Source: Paenibacillus sp. FSL R7-0204 (GTDB lineage: Bacteria > Bacillota > Bacilli > Paenibacillales > Paenibacillaceae). Taken from it: a stretch of 64,000 nt of DNA. This document shows, piece after piece, positions 8,272-15,960 of this stretch; the first letter of the stretch is position 1, and every line of letters begins with the position of its first letter. The notes under the pieces were generated by a model. The model worked only from the letters and a program-made list of their open reading frames with translations. It did no database searches and was not told the origin of the DNA. Made by a program: the position numbers and the translations under genes. The stretch is taken from contig NZ_JBBOCA010000001.1 of the NCBI RefSeq assembly GCF_038002225.1, forward strand, positions 4,526,001 to 4,590,000. The letters run 5' to 3'.

Positions 8272-8559
8272 TCAGCGGAACATCCCCCATAAGCGGATTA
8301 AGTGAAACGTATTGTTCGGATCAATCTTTTGGGCGATGACGAATTTCACAATTTGCTCTTCCTGTGCGTTCGTCAGCTTCTCATGCATCACCGACGACGC
8401 ATTACGCACCAGCTTACGCACCACTGCTGTATCCTGCAGCTCCTGTTTGGAGATGCCGGTAATCATATTCTTGACGCGTTCCTTGACCGCCGGATTCTTC
8501 ATCTTCAGCTTGATGCGATCCACCAGCTGGGGACTGATTCCATATTGCTGATAACCCAA
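8272..8559 (-). CDS. stage VI sporulation protein F-like (SpoVIF family)
   Basis: A 95-residue protein resembling the Paenibacillus SpoVIF/YjcC family: a helical N terminus (ISPQLVDRIKLKMKNPAVKERVKNM), a central LVRNASSVMHEKLT and a C-terminal VIAQKIDPNNTFHLIRLW. In B. subtilis SpoVIF is a late-sporulation protein needed for coat assembly. I place the start at a TTG (8559) because AGGAGGTG lies six bases upstream; the GTG three codons earlier overlaps the ribosome site itself. It follows recG by 66 bases on the same strand. Family assignment is from memory of sequence pattern, so moderately sure. Confidence 0.65.
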   Translation of the reverse strand: MGYQQYGISPQLVDRIKLKMKNPAVKERVKNMITGISKQELQDTAVVRKLVRNASSVMHEKLTNAQEEQIVKFVIAQKIDPNNTFHLIRLWGMFR

Positions 8560-8625
8560 GTACAGCACCTCCTGTCATATCCAATCATTCACAGTATATG
8601 AAGGCAGGTGCCCAGATGTGCCTGT

Positions 8626-10677
8626 TCAGTCAATTAAATCCCCCTGGAAAATTTGTTCCTGCTGCAAATACCCGCGCAGCGGCGCAACATCCGCCGAGGT
8701 CCAGAATGAAGCCTCCCGCAGCAGCACAGCAGCATCATCGCGCGCCAGCTCCAGCGTCTCGAAGTCAGCGGTCATATCCGCCAGACGGAATTCGGGCAGG
8801 CCGCTCTGCTTCGTCCCGAAGAAATCCCCCGGTCCCCGCAGCTCCAGATCCCGCCGTGACACTTCGAACCCGTCATATGTATCTGTCATCGCGGTCATCC
8901 GCTCACGACCGATCTCCGACTTCGGATCAGCCATCAGCACACAGTAGGAAGCATGTTCCCCTCTGCCGACCCGGCCGCGCAGCTGATGCAGCTGAGACAG
9001 CCCGAAGCGGTCAGCGTCCATGATGATCATCAGCGTAGCATTCGGGACATCGACACCGACCTCTACGACCGTTGTAGACACCAGAAGCTGCAGTTCGTTA
9101 CTGTAGAAGTTCCGCATTACCTCGTCCTTCTCGGACGGTGTCATTCTCCCGTGAAGCAAGCCCACCTTATAATCCGGAAAAGCCTGCGACATCTGCACAT
9201 GCAGATCAATCGCATTCTGCACATCCAGCTTCTCCGACTCCTCAATCAGCGGACAGATCAGGTAGGCTTGCCGCCCCTGCTCAATCTCGCGGCTGATCAG
9301 GTTCATGACCCGCTCCATCAGATCCGGCTTCACCCAGTAGGTGGTGATCGGCACACGCCCCTTCGGCCGTTCGGACAGCGTAGACACATCCATATCGCCA
9401 AAGACAGTAATCGCCAGCGTGCGCGGGATCGGAGTGGCGGTCATCGTCAGCACATCCGGGTTGTACCCCTTGCGCCGCAAGACACTGCGCTGGTTCACCC
9501 CGAAGCGGTGCTGCTCATCCGTAACCACAAGCCCCAGGCTGCGGAAGAAGACATCTTCCTGGATCAGCGCATGGGTTCCGACGACCACATCGAGCATGCC
9601 CATCTGTAGAGAGGCCAGCAGATCCTTCCGTTTGCGGCCGGTTACGCTGCCGGTAAGCAGGCCCACGGTAATACCGAAGGGCTCGAACATCCTCGTGAGC
9701 GAGCGCATATGCTGCTCTGCCAGGATTTCAGTCGGCACCATCAGTGCACCCTGAAATCCGGATCTTACAGTCGCGTAGAGCGCTATGGCCGCGAGTACAG
9801 TTTTGCCGGAGCCCACATCGCCTTGAAGCAGCCTGTTCATGCAATACCCTGAACGCATATCCTGCAGAATCTCCAGCTCCACATGCTTCTGGGCATCGGT
9901 TAGCTCAAACGGCAGGCTGCGCACGAATTGCCTTACTGTTGCATTGTCTACCGTATGAACCACGCCATCCATCCGGCCACGGTTCAGCACGCGGAAGGCT
10001 TGTACCTTCAGTTGGAACAGGAACAGCTCCTCATACACCATCCGGCGTCTTCCCTGCTGGCCCTCGCGCGTATCCTCCGGCTGATGAATCGTGGCAATGG
10101 CCCGCTTGCGTGACATGAAGTCATATTTGCGCATAATGCTGTGCGGCAGAATCTCAGGGATCAGGTCCCCGTACTGCTGCAACGCCTGACCAATAATCCG
10201 GCGAATCCAGGACTGCGTAATCTTGCCCCCGACGGAGTATACCGGCTGCAGCGTTCCTGTCTTGCCTTCGCCCCGGTCAGGGAATTCATAGTTAGTCACC
10301 GTAATCTGATTGCGCTTCTGGTCCCACTTCCCCGTCAGCACCACTTCACGGCCGACCGTCAGTTGTTCACGCGCATAATGCTGGTTGAACCACGTAGCGG
10401 TGAACATCCACGGCTCGGCCACCATCTTGCAGCTCATTCGGGATTTGCCCCCGAAGCGCTGCAGCACCGGAATGCCGATAACCTTGGCTACTACGGTCGC
10501 CTTATCGCCGTGCTTAACCTCACTGAGCGATTTTGGTCGGAAATCCTCATACCGGAAAGGGTAATACTCCAGCAGATCCTTCACAGTAAAAACGCCAAAG
10601 GCGTGAAGCTCACTTTGCTTTTGAGCGCTCACGCCAGTTATTTGTTTCACTTCAATTGAATCCAAAGTAAGCACCAT
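8626..10677 (-). CDS. recG: ATP-dependent DNA helicase RecG
   Basis: About 683 residues, normal for RecG. The N-terminal wedge domain contains an OB fold (GDKATVVAKVIG). Helicase domains carry Walker A GDVGSGKT, motif Ia VPTEILAEQH, the DEQHRFG box, TATPIPRTLA, and motif VI QLRGRVGRG; the TRG-like motif follows near the C terminus. RecG regresses stalled forks and processes Holliday junctions and R-loops. The ATG at 10677 has AGGGG six bases upstream. It follows the DegV gene by about 15 bases, so it is probably cotranscribed; recG also lies downstream of yloV in B. subtilis. Confidence 0.97.
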   Translation of the reverse strand: MVLTLDSIEVKQITGVSAQKQSELHAFGVFTVKDLLEYYPFRYEDFRPKSLSEVKHGDKATVVAKVIGIPVLQRFGGKSRMSCKMVAEPWMFTATWFNQHYAREQLTVGREVVLTGKWDQKRNQITVTNYEFPDRGEGKTGTLQPVYSVGGKITQSWIRRIIGQALQQYGDLIPEILPHSIMRKYDFMSRKRAIATIHQPEDTREGQQGRRRMVYEELFLFQLKVQAFRVLNRGRMDGVVHTVDNATVRQFVRSLPFELTDAQKHVELEILQDMRSGYCMNRLLQGDVGSGKTVLAAIALYATVRSGFQGALMVPTEILAEQHMRSLTRMFEPFGITVGLLTGSVTGRKRKDLLASLQMGMLDVVVGTHALIQEDVFFRSLGLVVTDEQHRFGVNQRSVLRRKGYNPDVLTMTATPIPRTLAITVFGDMDVSTLSERPKGRVPITTYWVKPDLMERVMNLISREIEQGRQAYLICPLIEESEKLDVQNAIDLHVQMSQAFPDYKVGLLHGRMTPSEKDEVMRNFYSNELQLLVSTTVVEVGVDVPNATLMIIMDADRFGLSQLHQLRGRVGRGEHASYCVLMADPKSEIGRERMTAMTDTYDGFEVSRRDLELRGPGDFFGTKQSGLPEFRLADMTADFETLELARDDAAVLLREASFWTSADVAPLRGYLQQEQIFQGDLID

Positions 10678-10692
10678 GTTCATCCCCTATAC

Positions 10693-11553
10693 TTAGGCGG
10701 GCCAGATGAATACGGCTAAGGTTCCGTTCCCGACATGGCTGCCCACAACAGGGCCGACATTGGTCAGAACCTTCTCTTTCAAGGTGAAATGTCCGGCTAA
10801 TTCCCGCAGGAACTCTTCGCCGGAAGCCGGTTCAGCCGTATGACCCACGGCCACATGTATTGTATTCACACCCGGCAGATCTGCCTTGAACAGCTCGATC
10901 ATGCGGGCGACTGCCTTCTTGCGCCCTCTGACCTTCTCTACCGCATAGATAATGCCTTCCGCATCAATGGACAGGATCGGCTTGATATTGAGCAGCGTAC
11001 CCAGGATGGCCGATGCCTTGCCGATTCTTCCGCCCTTTTGCAGATATTCCAGTGTATCCACAAGGAAATACAGCTTGCGGGCTTGGCGCAGACTCTCCAC
11101 TTTCGCAAGAATCTCTGCAGGAGCATGCCCTTGCTCCGCCAGCCGGGCGGCTTCCACAACCATGAACCCGAAGCCGTAGGAGGCGGAGAGGCTATCCACC
11201 ACGGTGATAGCTTCTCCTTCCTCTTCAAGCATGGATTTGGCCAAGACAGCAGACTGATAGGTACCGCTTAAGCCGGAGGAAATATGAAAGGACAAGATTG
11301 AACTGCCCGGATGCTTGTCCTGTATACTACGGTATACATTCATATATTCTACAGGAGACGGCTGCGAAGTGGTCGGCAATTGCGGCGAGCGGGGAAGACG
11401 CTCGTAGAATTGTTCCGGAGTCATATCTACATTATCCCGAAATGCCTCTTCGCCGAACATCAGCGTCAGCGGAACGACTTCAATGCCGTACTGCTCCGCC
11501 AGAGCAGGCGGGATATCGGAGGTGCTGTCGGTAACGATTACGGTACGATTCAT
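10693..11553 (-). CDS. DegV family fatty-acid-binding protein (FakB-type)
   Basis: About 286 residues. The N-terminal EDD domain has VTDSTSDIP, and the family signatures SFHISSGLSGTYQSA and VDTLEYLQKGGRIGKA are complete. DegV/FakB proteins hold one fatty acid and present its carboxyl group to the kinase FakA. The gene lies directly downstream of fakA, which supports that partnership (inference). GGGAGG lies seven bases before the ATG at 11553; the upstream in-frame start has no clear ribosome site. The pair would feed exogenous fatty acids into phospholipid synthesis as acyl phosphate. Confidence 0.9.
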   Translation of the reverse strand: MNRTVIVTDSTSDIPPALAEQYGIEVVPLTLMFGEEAFRDNVDMTPEQFYERLPRSPQLPTTSQPSPVEYMNVYRSIQDKHPGSSILSFHISSGLSGTYQSAVLAKSMLEEEGEAITVVDSLSASYGFGFMVVEAARLAEQGHAPAEILAKVESLRQARKLYFLVDTLEYLQKGGRIGKASAILGTLLNIKPILSIDAEGIIYAVEKVRGRKKAVARMIELFKADLPGVNTIHVAVGHTAEPASGEEFLRELAGHFTLKEKVLTNVGPVVGSHVGNGTLAVFIWPA

Positions 11554-11623
11554 AATGTTCCTCCCCATACTATGATTTGGCTGCGCCACTCTGCTTGATT
11601 AGGGCACTTAAGAGTAAGAGATT

Positions 11624-13408
11624 CTACGGCTCAACTGAGAAAAGATAATAGTACAGCGGCTGGCCGCCTTCATGAATCTCTACCTCAACCTGCGGGTACG
11701 TCTCTTCCAGCCAGCTGCCGAGGGCATCCGTAATGTCTGCCTCGGTGTCTGCACCGGTCAACACAGTAACGATCTCGTCACCATTCACCAGCATGCTTGA
11801 CAGCAGTTCTTTGCTGACCGTTAGTAAGTCATCGGCAGCTGCAACAATCTTGGAGCTCTCGATGCCGATATACTGACCGGATTTGATCTCCAGATCCTCC
11901 ATCACAGTATCCCGTACAGCATTGGTAATCTGCCCGGATTTGACCTGGGCAATCGCCTCCAGCATGTTGCTGGTGTTGGTATCTACCGCATCCTCTTCCT
12001 GGAAGGCAAAGGCTGCCGAGATTCCCTGGGGAATACTCTTGCTCGGAATCACTGTAATCTCACGTTCGCCCTCCAGCAGATCCTTGGCTTGCTGTGCAGC
12101 CAGGACGATATTGGAGTTATTCGGCAGAATGTAGATATGCTTTGCGGAAATGGAAGAGATCGCATTCACGAAATCCTCTGTACTCGGATTCATCGTCTGA
12201 CCGCCGGCCAGGATCGCATCGACACCCAGACTGCGGAAGATATCCGAGATTCCGTCTCCCGAGGAGACCGCAATGAAGCCGTACGGCGCCAGATCATCCG
12301 CAGGAGGAACCGCCGGGGCCTGCACGCTGGCCTTCTCTTCCGGGATATCGGCGAAGACATCCGGCATCGGAGCGATATCCATACCGGCAGTCAACAGATC
12401 GCGGTGCTGCTCACGCATGTTAAGGATGTGAATCTGGGTAATCTCCCCGTGAACGAGTGCCAGGTTCAGCACCTCTCCCGGAGTCTTGGAATGCACATGC
12501 ACCTTGATCGTCTCATCATCTGAGATGACAATGATCGAATCCCCGTTAACTGATAACGCTTTCCGAAAAGCTTCCTCATCAAAATCCGCTTTCACGGATG
12601 CGCCAAGCTGACGGTTAATGAAAAATTCCATATCATATAGAAATTCAATGTCTTCCGTATGGAGCTGTGATTGCGCGGAAGACTGTACGGAGGACAACGC
12701 ATGCTCAGGTTTGGTTAGCACCGGCGTCGGCACGGATACAGGGGCCGCAGCTTGTCCTTGCACAAGAGTCTGTACAGGTGCTGAGACTGCTCCGCTGGTC
12801 AGATGCTGGTGAAAGCCTTCATAGATGTAGACCAGACCCTGGCCCCCCGAATCCACCACGCCCACCTGCTTCAGCACAGGCAGCAGCTCAGGCGTATGCG
12901 CCAAGGCTTCCTTAGCTTTGGCCAGGACTTCAGTCATCAGCTCGATAATATCCGTTGTGCGGCGTGCATAATACACTGCATGTCTTGCAGCTTCCTTGGC
13001 AACCGTAAGAATGGTGCCTTCAACCGGCTTAACCACTGCCTTATATGCGGTATCTACCCCGGTCTGCAGTGCTGCAGCGAACTGCTGTGTGTTAAGCTCA
13101 TCATATTGGGCCGCATAACGTCCAAGACCTCTGAACAGCTGTGACAAAATAACGCCGGAGTTCCCCCGCGCGCCCATCAATAGTCCCTTCGACAGCACTC
13201 CCGCACATTGACCGACAGAGGCCGTGTTGTTTCTCTTCAATTCGTTCGCGCCTGCGGTCATGGTCAGATTCATGTTCGTGCCCGTATCGCCATCCGGCAC
13301 CGGAAACACATTCAATGAATTGACATGCTCGGCATGCTGCTGCAGCATTTCCGCACCGGCTAGTACCATTGCGGTAAAATCTGTCCCGTTTATAGAACGC
13401 TTACTCAA
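11624..13408 (-). CDS. fakA: fatty acid kinase catalytic subunit FakA (YloV, DAK2 domain)
   Basis: A 594-residue protein of normal length. The N-terminal DhaL (DAK2) kinase domain has VFPVPDGDTGTNMNLTM, with the metal-binding aspartates of the DGDTG motif, and RGNSGVILSQLFRG. A linker rich in Ala, Pro, Val and Gln covers residues about 210-255. The C-terminal FakA-type domain contains ILPNNSNIVLAAQQA. FakA phosphorylates fatty acids bound to FakB/DegV. The start is a TTG (13408) with AAGGGG eight bases upstream. Divergent from rpmB; the yloU (Asp23) gene that precedes it in B. subtilis is not here. Confidence 0.93.
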   Translation of the reverse strand: MSKRSINGTDFTAMVLAGAEMLQQHAEHVNSLNVFPVPDGDTGTNMNLTMTAGANELKRNNTASVGQCAGVLSKGLLMGARGNSGVILSQLFRGLGRYAAQYDELNTQQFAAALQTGVDTAYKAVVKPVEGTILTVAKEAARHAVYYARRTTDIIELMTEVLAKAKEALAHTPELLPVLKQVGVVDSGGQGLVYIYEGFHQHLTSGAVSAPVQTLVQGQAAAPVSVPTPVLTKPEHALSSVQSSAQSQLHTEDIEFLYDMEFFINRQLGASVKADFDEEAFRKALSVNGDSIIVISDDETIKVHVHSKTPGEVLNLALVHGEITQIHILNMREQHRDLLTAGMDIAPMPDVFADIPEEKASVQAPAVPPADDLAPYGFIAVSSGDGISDIFRSLGVDAILAGGQTMNPSTEDFVNAISSISAKHIYILPNNSNIVLAAQQAKDLLEGEREITVIPSKSIPQGISAAFAFQEEDAVDTNTSNMLEAIAQVKSGQITNAVRDTVMEDLEIKSGQYIGIESSKIVAAADDLLTVSKELLSSMLVNGDEIVTVLTGADTEADITDALGSWLEETYPQVEVEIHEGGQPLYYYLFSVEP

Positions 13409-13521
13409 TGAGAATTCCCCTTCCTAACTTCATGCCTAATCAATTCAATGATCAACTGGACATAATGCACTAATTTATATTGTACTATAAGAGTCTACAG
13501 AAATAAATGTTTTTGAATCGG

Positions 13522-13551
13522 TTGACGAAGCAATTTTTGCTGTGATATGAT
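13522..13551 (+). promoter_or_regulatory. SigA promoter of rpmB
   Basis: TTGACG at 13522-13527, an 18-base spacer and TATGAT at 13546-13551, about 50 bases before the rpmB start. Confidence 0.75.
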
Positions 13552-13599
13552 ATTCAAGTATTGTTTTACGCAGGTGTAAGTAACAAGGAGGTGTAATCT

Positions 13600-13788
13600 A
13601 TGTCCCGCACATGTACAGTAACAGGCAAGAAACCGGGCAGCGGTAACCACGTGTCTCACGCTAACAACCGCAACCGTCGCTCTTGGGGAGTTAACGTTCA
13701 GAAGGTTCGTATCCTGGTGAACGGCAAACCGAAACGCGTGTACGTCAGCACCCGTGCTTTGAAATCCGGTAAAGTTGAACGCGTCTAG
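13600..13788 (+). CDS. rpmB: 50S ribosomal protein L28
   Basis: A 62-residue protein matching L28 end to end: [17 protein letters not shown], the core [19 protein letters not shown] and the end [10 protein letters not shown]. It is the form without the paired zinc-binding cysteines. AAGGAGGTG lies six bases before the ATG. It is the lone plus-strand gene in a long minus-strand block, as in B. subtilis, and is followed by a palindromic repeat and a terminator. Confidence 0.98.
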   Translation: MSRTCTVTGKKPGSGNHVSHANNRNRRSWGVNVQKVRILVNGKPKRVYVSTRALKSGKVERV

Positions 13789-13827
13789 TATCCGGTTATT
13801 GCCGGGTCTAGCGGTATCTCATACCAA

Positions 13828-13880
13828 GTAGAAACGGACATGCCGTCCTTTCATAGACGGTATCCGTTTCAGCGAGAATA
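13828..13880 (+). repeat. intergenic palindromic repeat, copy A
   Basis: GAAACGGA..GCCGTC and GACGGTATCCGTTTC form a nested imperfect hairpin, followed by AGCGAGAATAGAAG. Same architecture as the copies at 27114, 48371 and 58587. It lies 40 bases past the rpmB stop. Confidence 0.6.
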
Positions 13881-13902
13881 GAAGAGATATTATATTTGTA
13901 GC

Positions 13903-13938
13903 AAAAAGCACCCTTTACATTCGTAAGGTGCTTTTTTT
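13903..13938. terminator. terminator between rpmB and spoVM
   Basis: AAAAAGCACC and GGTGCTTTTTTT form a clean stem with a 14-base loop. It works for rpmB on the plus strand and its A run could also serve spoVM on the minus strand. Confidence 0.88.
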
Positions 13939-13961
13939 CATATTTACTTGTCTTCTTAAAT

Positions 13962-14042
13962 CTAACTCTTCTGAAACGTGTTCAAAATCGCTTTAACAAA
14001 ACCTCCCAAAAATCTTGGCAGCTTGAACGTATAAAATTTCAT
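13962..14042 (-). CDS. spoVM: stage V sporulation protein M (26 residues)
   Basis: A 26-codon gene reading MKFYTFKLPRFLGGFVKAIL then NTFQKS. It is nearly collinear with B. subtilis SpoVM, including the amphipathic helix and the Pro9 kink. SpoVM recognises the convex forespore membrane and anchors the SpoIVA coat basement layer. GGGAGG lies seven bases before the ATG. Its place next to rpmB and near rpe and rsgA is the same as in B. subtilis. Expression from SigE is expected, but I could identify only a weak candidate promoter (TCATCTA and a CCTACTGT-like element near 14070-14095). Confidence 0.93.
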   Translation of the reverse strand: MKFYTFKLPRFLGGFVKAILNTFQKS

Positions 14043-14126
14043 AATTAACCCTCCCATCAATTCATGCCGTACAGTAGGAGACTATCCTGTCTAGATGAAA
14101 AATGTACCATCGATTGCAGACCTCCG

Positions 14127-14162
14127 CAAAAAAGGCTACATGAGATTTCTGCTCATGTAACC
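14127..14162 (-). terminator. intrinsic terminator of the prkC-rsgA-rpe transcript
   Basis: The minus strand reads GGTTACATGAG, loop, CTCATGTAGCC, then six T residues. It insulates spoVM from the genes upstream. The rest of the 213 bases between spoVM and rpe shows no gene. Confidence 0.88.
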
Positions 14163-14255
14163 ATATTTATGCGAACACAACTTGGCCTATACCTTCCGTA
14201 TGCGAATGCAGCAGATTGAGGGTCAATTCGTTGATTAATAAATGGGCATCATCGC

Positions 14256-14927
14256 CTATTGCCGGACTGCACTGTCCGCCGCCTCACGAATGGCTTTGAT
14301 CGCTCCTGCGCGGTCGCTGCGGCCGAACACTGCATTACCTGCCACAAGCACATCCGCCCCTGCTTCAGCTACGAGCGGTGCCGTAGCTTCGGCCACTCCG
14401 CCGTCTACCTCGATATGCAGACCCTTATGATGAATCTCTTCAGCCCACTTCCGGAGCTGCGTAATCTTATGCAGTGTGCGCGGAATGAAGGCCTGCCCGC
14501 CGAAGCCCGGATTGACGGTCATCACAAGTACCATATCCACATCCTCCAGGACCTCACGCACTGCCGCAGCCGGTGTAGCCGGATTAATGGCCACCCCTGC
14601 CATCAGGCCGAGCTCTTTGATCTGATGGATTACACGGTGCAGATGTACGCAGGCTTCGGCGTGAACTGTAATCACAGATGCGCCCGCAGCCGCAAAATCA
14701 GCAATATAGCGTTCCGGGTTCTCAATCATTAAATGTACATCCAGAGGTAAAGAAGTATGAGCTCTCACCGCTGACACAATCGCGGGACCCAGCGTAATAT
14801 TCGGCACAAAATGTCCGTCCATCACATCTACATGAATCCAGTCCGCACCGCTGGCTTCCGCTTCGGCCACCTCTGCGCCAAGCGCTGCGAAATCTGCTGA
14901 CAATATGGAAGGAGCAATTTTTACCAT
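14256..14927 (-). CDS. rpe: ribulose-phosphate 3-epimerase
   Basis: A 223-residue TIM barrel of normal length. It starts IAPSILSADF and has the metal-binding WIHVDVMDGHFVPN (His and Asp ligands), DVHLMI, and VNPGFGGQ with the phosphate-binding C-terminal VDGGV and GADVLVAGNAVF. It interconverts ribulose 5-phosphate and xylulose 5-phosphate in the pentose phosphate pathway. GGAGG lies about 10 bases before the ATG. It follows rsgA by four bases and is probably cotranscribed with it. Confidence 0.97.
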   Translation of the reverse strand: MVKIAPSILSADFAALGAEVAEAEASGADWIHVDVMDGHFVPNITLGPAIVSAVRAHTSLPLDVHLMIENPERYIADFAAAGASVITVHAEACVHLHRVIHQIKELGLMAGVAINPATPAAAVREVLEDVDMVLVMTVNPGFGGQAFIPRTLHKITQLRKWAEEIHHKGLHIEVDGGVAEATAPLVAEAGADVLVAGNAVFGRSDRAGAIKAIREAADSAVRQ

Positions 14928-14931
14928 GAGT

Positions 14932-15837
14932 TTAGTACCTCCGCTTTTTATCTTTCATTTCATTATAAAACAGCTTGTAATGCTCATAACGGCTATCTGC
15001 AATATCCCCGGACTCCCAGGCCTCTATCACCTTGCAGCCCGGTTCGTGGAGATGGCTGCAGCCGCGGAATTTGCAATTCTCCGCATAAGTAGCGAACTCA
15101 CGGAAGCACACGGACAGCTCATCCACGCCCAGCTCCAGGAAATCCAGCTGGCTGAAGCCCGGAGTGTCGGCCACAAACCCGCCATTACCTATATCCATCA
15201 GCTCTACATGGCGTGTAGTGTGACGCCCGCGTCCGAGACGGAGGCTAATCTCCCCTGTCTCCAGCGCCAGACCCGGTACAAGCCGGTTAAGCAATGTGGA
15301 CTTCCCTACGCCCGACTGTCCTGAGAAGACGCTGATGATTCCGGCCAGTCGCTGACGCAGCTCATCCGCACCTGATCCGTTCAGTGAGCTTGTGACCATG
15401 ACCTCGTAACCAATCTGCTCATATAGAGCTTTGACGGCTTCCGTGGCCTGGCCTTCATCGTCGGCCAGATCCTGCTTCGTGAGCACAATCAGCGTCTCCA
15501 GGCCTGAATGCTCGATATGAACCAGGAACTTGTCCAGCAGATTAAGATTCATATCCGGCTCCCGCACGGAGAACAGCAGCACTGCCAGCTTCACGTTAGC
15601 CACCTGCGGGCGGATCAGCTCCGATTCACGGGGAAGCAGTTCATCTACCATGCCCTCTCCGTTCTCAGTCAGCACATAGATTACCCGGTCACCGACCAAC
15701 GGCGCAATGCCTTTCTTCTTCAGGATGCCGCGCCCCCGGCACTGTACCGCTTCTTCCTCAGTTACAATCTGTTCATCCTTGAGCGGCTTAACATAGTAAT
15801 ATCCGCTTAACGCTTTAATTATGATTCCTTCAAGCAT
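14932..15837 (-). CDS. rsgA: ribosome small subunit-dependent GTPase RsgA (CpgA)
   Basis: About 301 residues. An N-terminal OB fold precedes a circularly permuted GTPase domain, in which TKQD (G4) comes before G1 GQSGVGKSTLLN and G3 DTPGF. The C-terminal zinc-binding segment holds Cys, His and Cys ligands (CKFRGCSHLHEPGC). RsgA matures and checks the 30S subunit. The start at 15837 has AGGAAGG about 10 bases upstream; an earlier in-frame ATG lacks one. It lies between prkC and rpe as in B. subtilis, where CpgA is a substrate of PrkC. Confidence 0.96.
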   Translation of the reverse strand: MLEGIIIKALSGYYYVKPLKDEQIVTEEEAVQCRGRGILKKKGIAPLVGDRVIYVLTENGEGMVDELLPRESELIRPQVANVKLAVLLFSVREPDMNLNLLDKFLVHIEHSGLETLIVLTKQDLADDEGQATEAVKALYEQIGYEVMVTSSLNGSGADELRQRLAGIISVFSGQSGVGKSTLLNRLVPGLALETGEISLRLGRGRHTTRHVELMDIGNGGFVADTPGFSQLDFLELGVDELSVCFREFATYAENCKFRGCSHLHEPGCKVIEAWESGDIADSRYEHYKLFYNEMKDKKRRY

Positions 15838-15960
15838 ACATGCTGAGCCTTCCTCTCCTGTATATTGCGCAAATGACCCAAGTGTGTAGTCCCCCGGGTC
15901 ATTTCGCTGCTTCAACCCTGCCCGTATTCCCGGCAGCCCGGCTGAAGCTTATCTGTTCTA

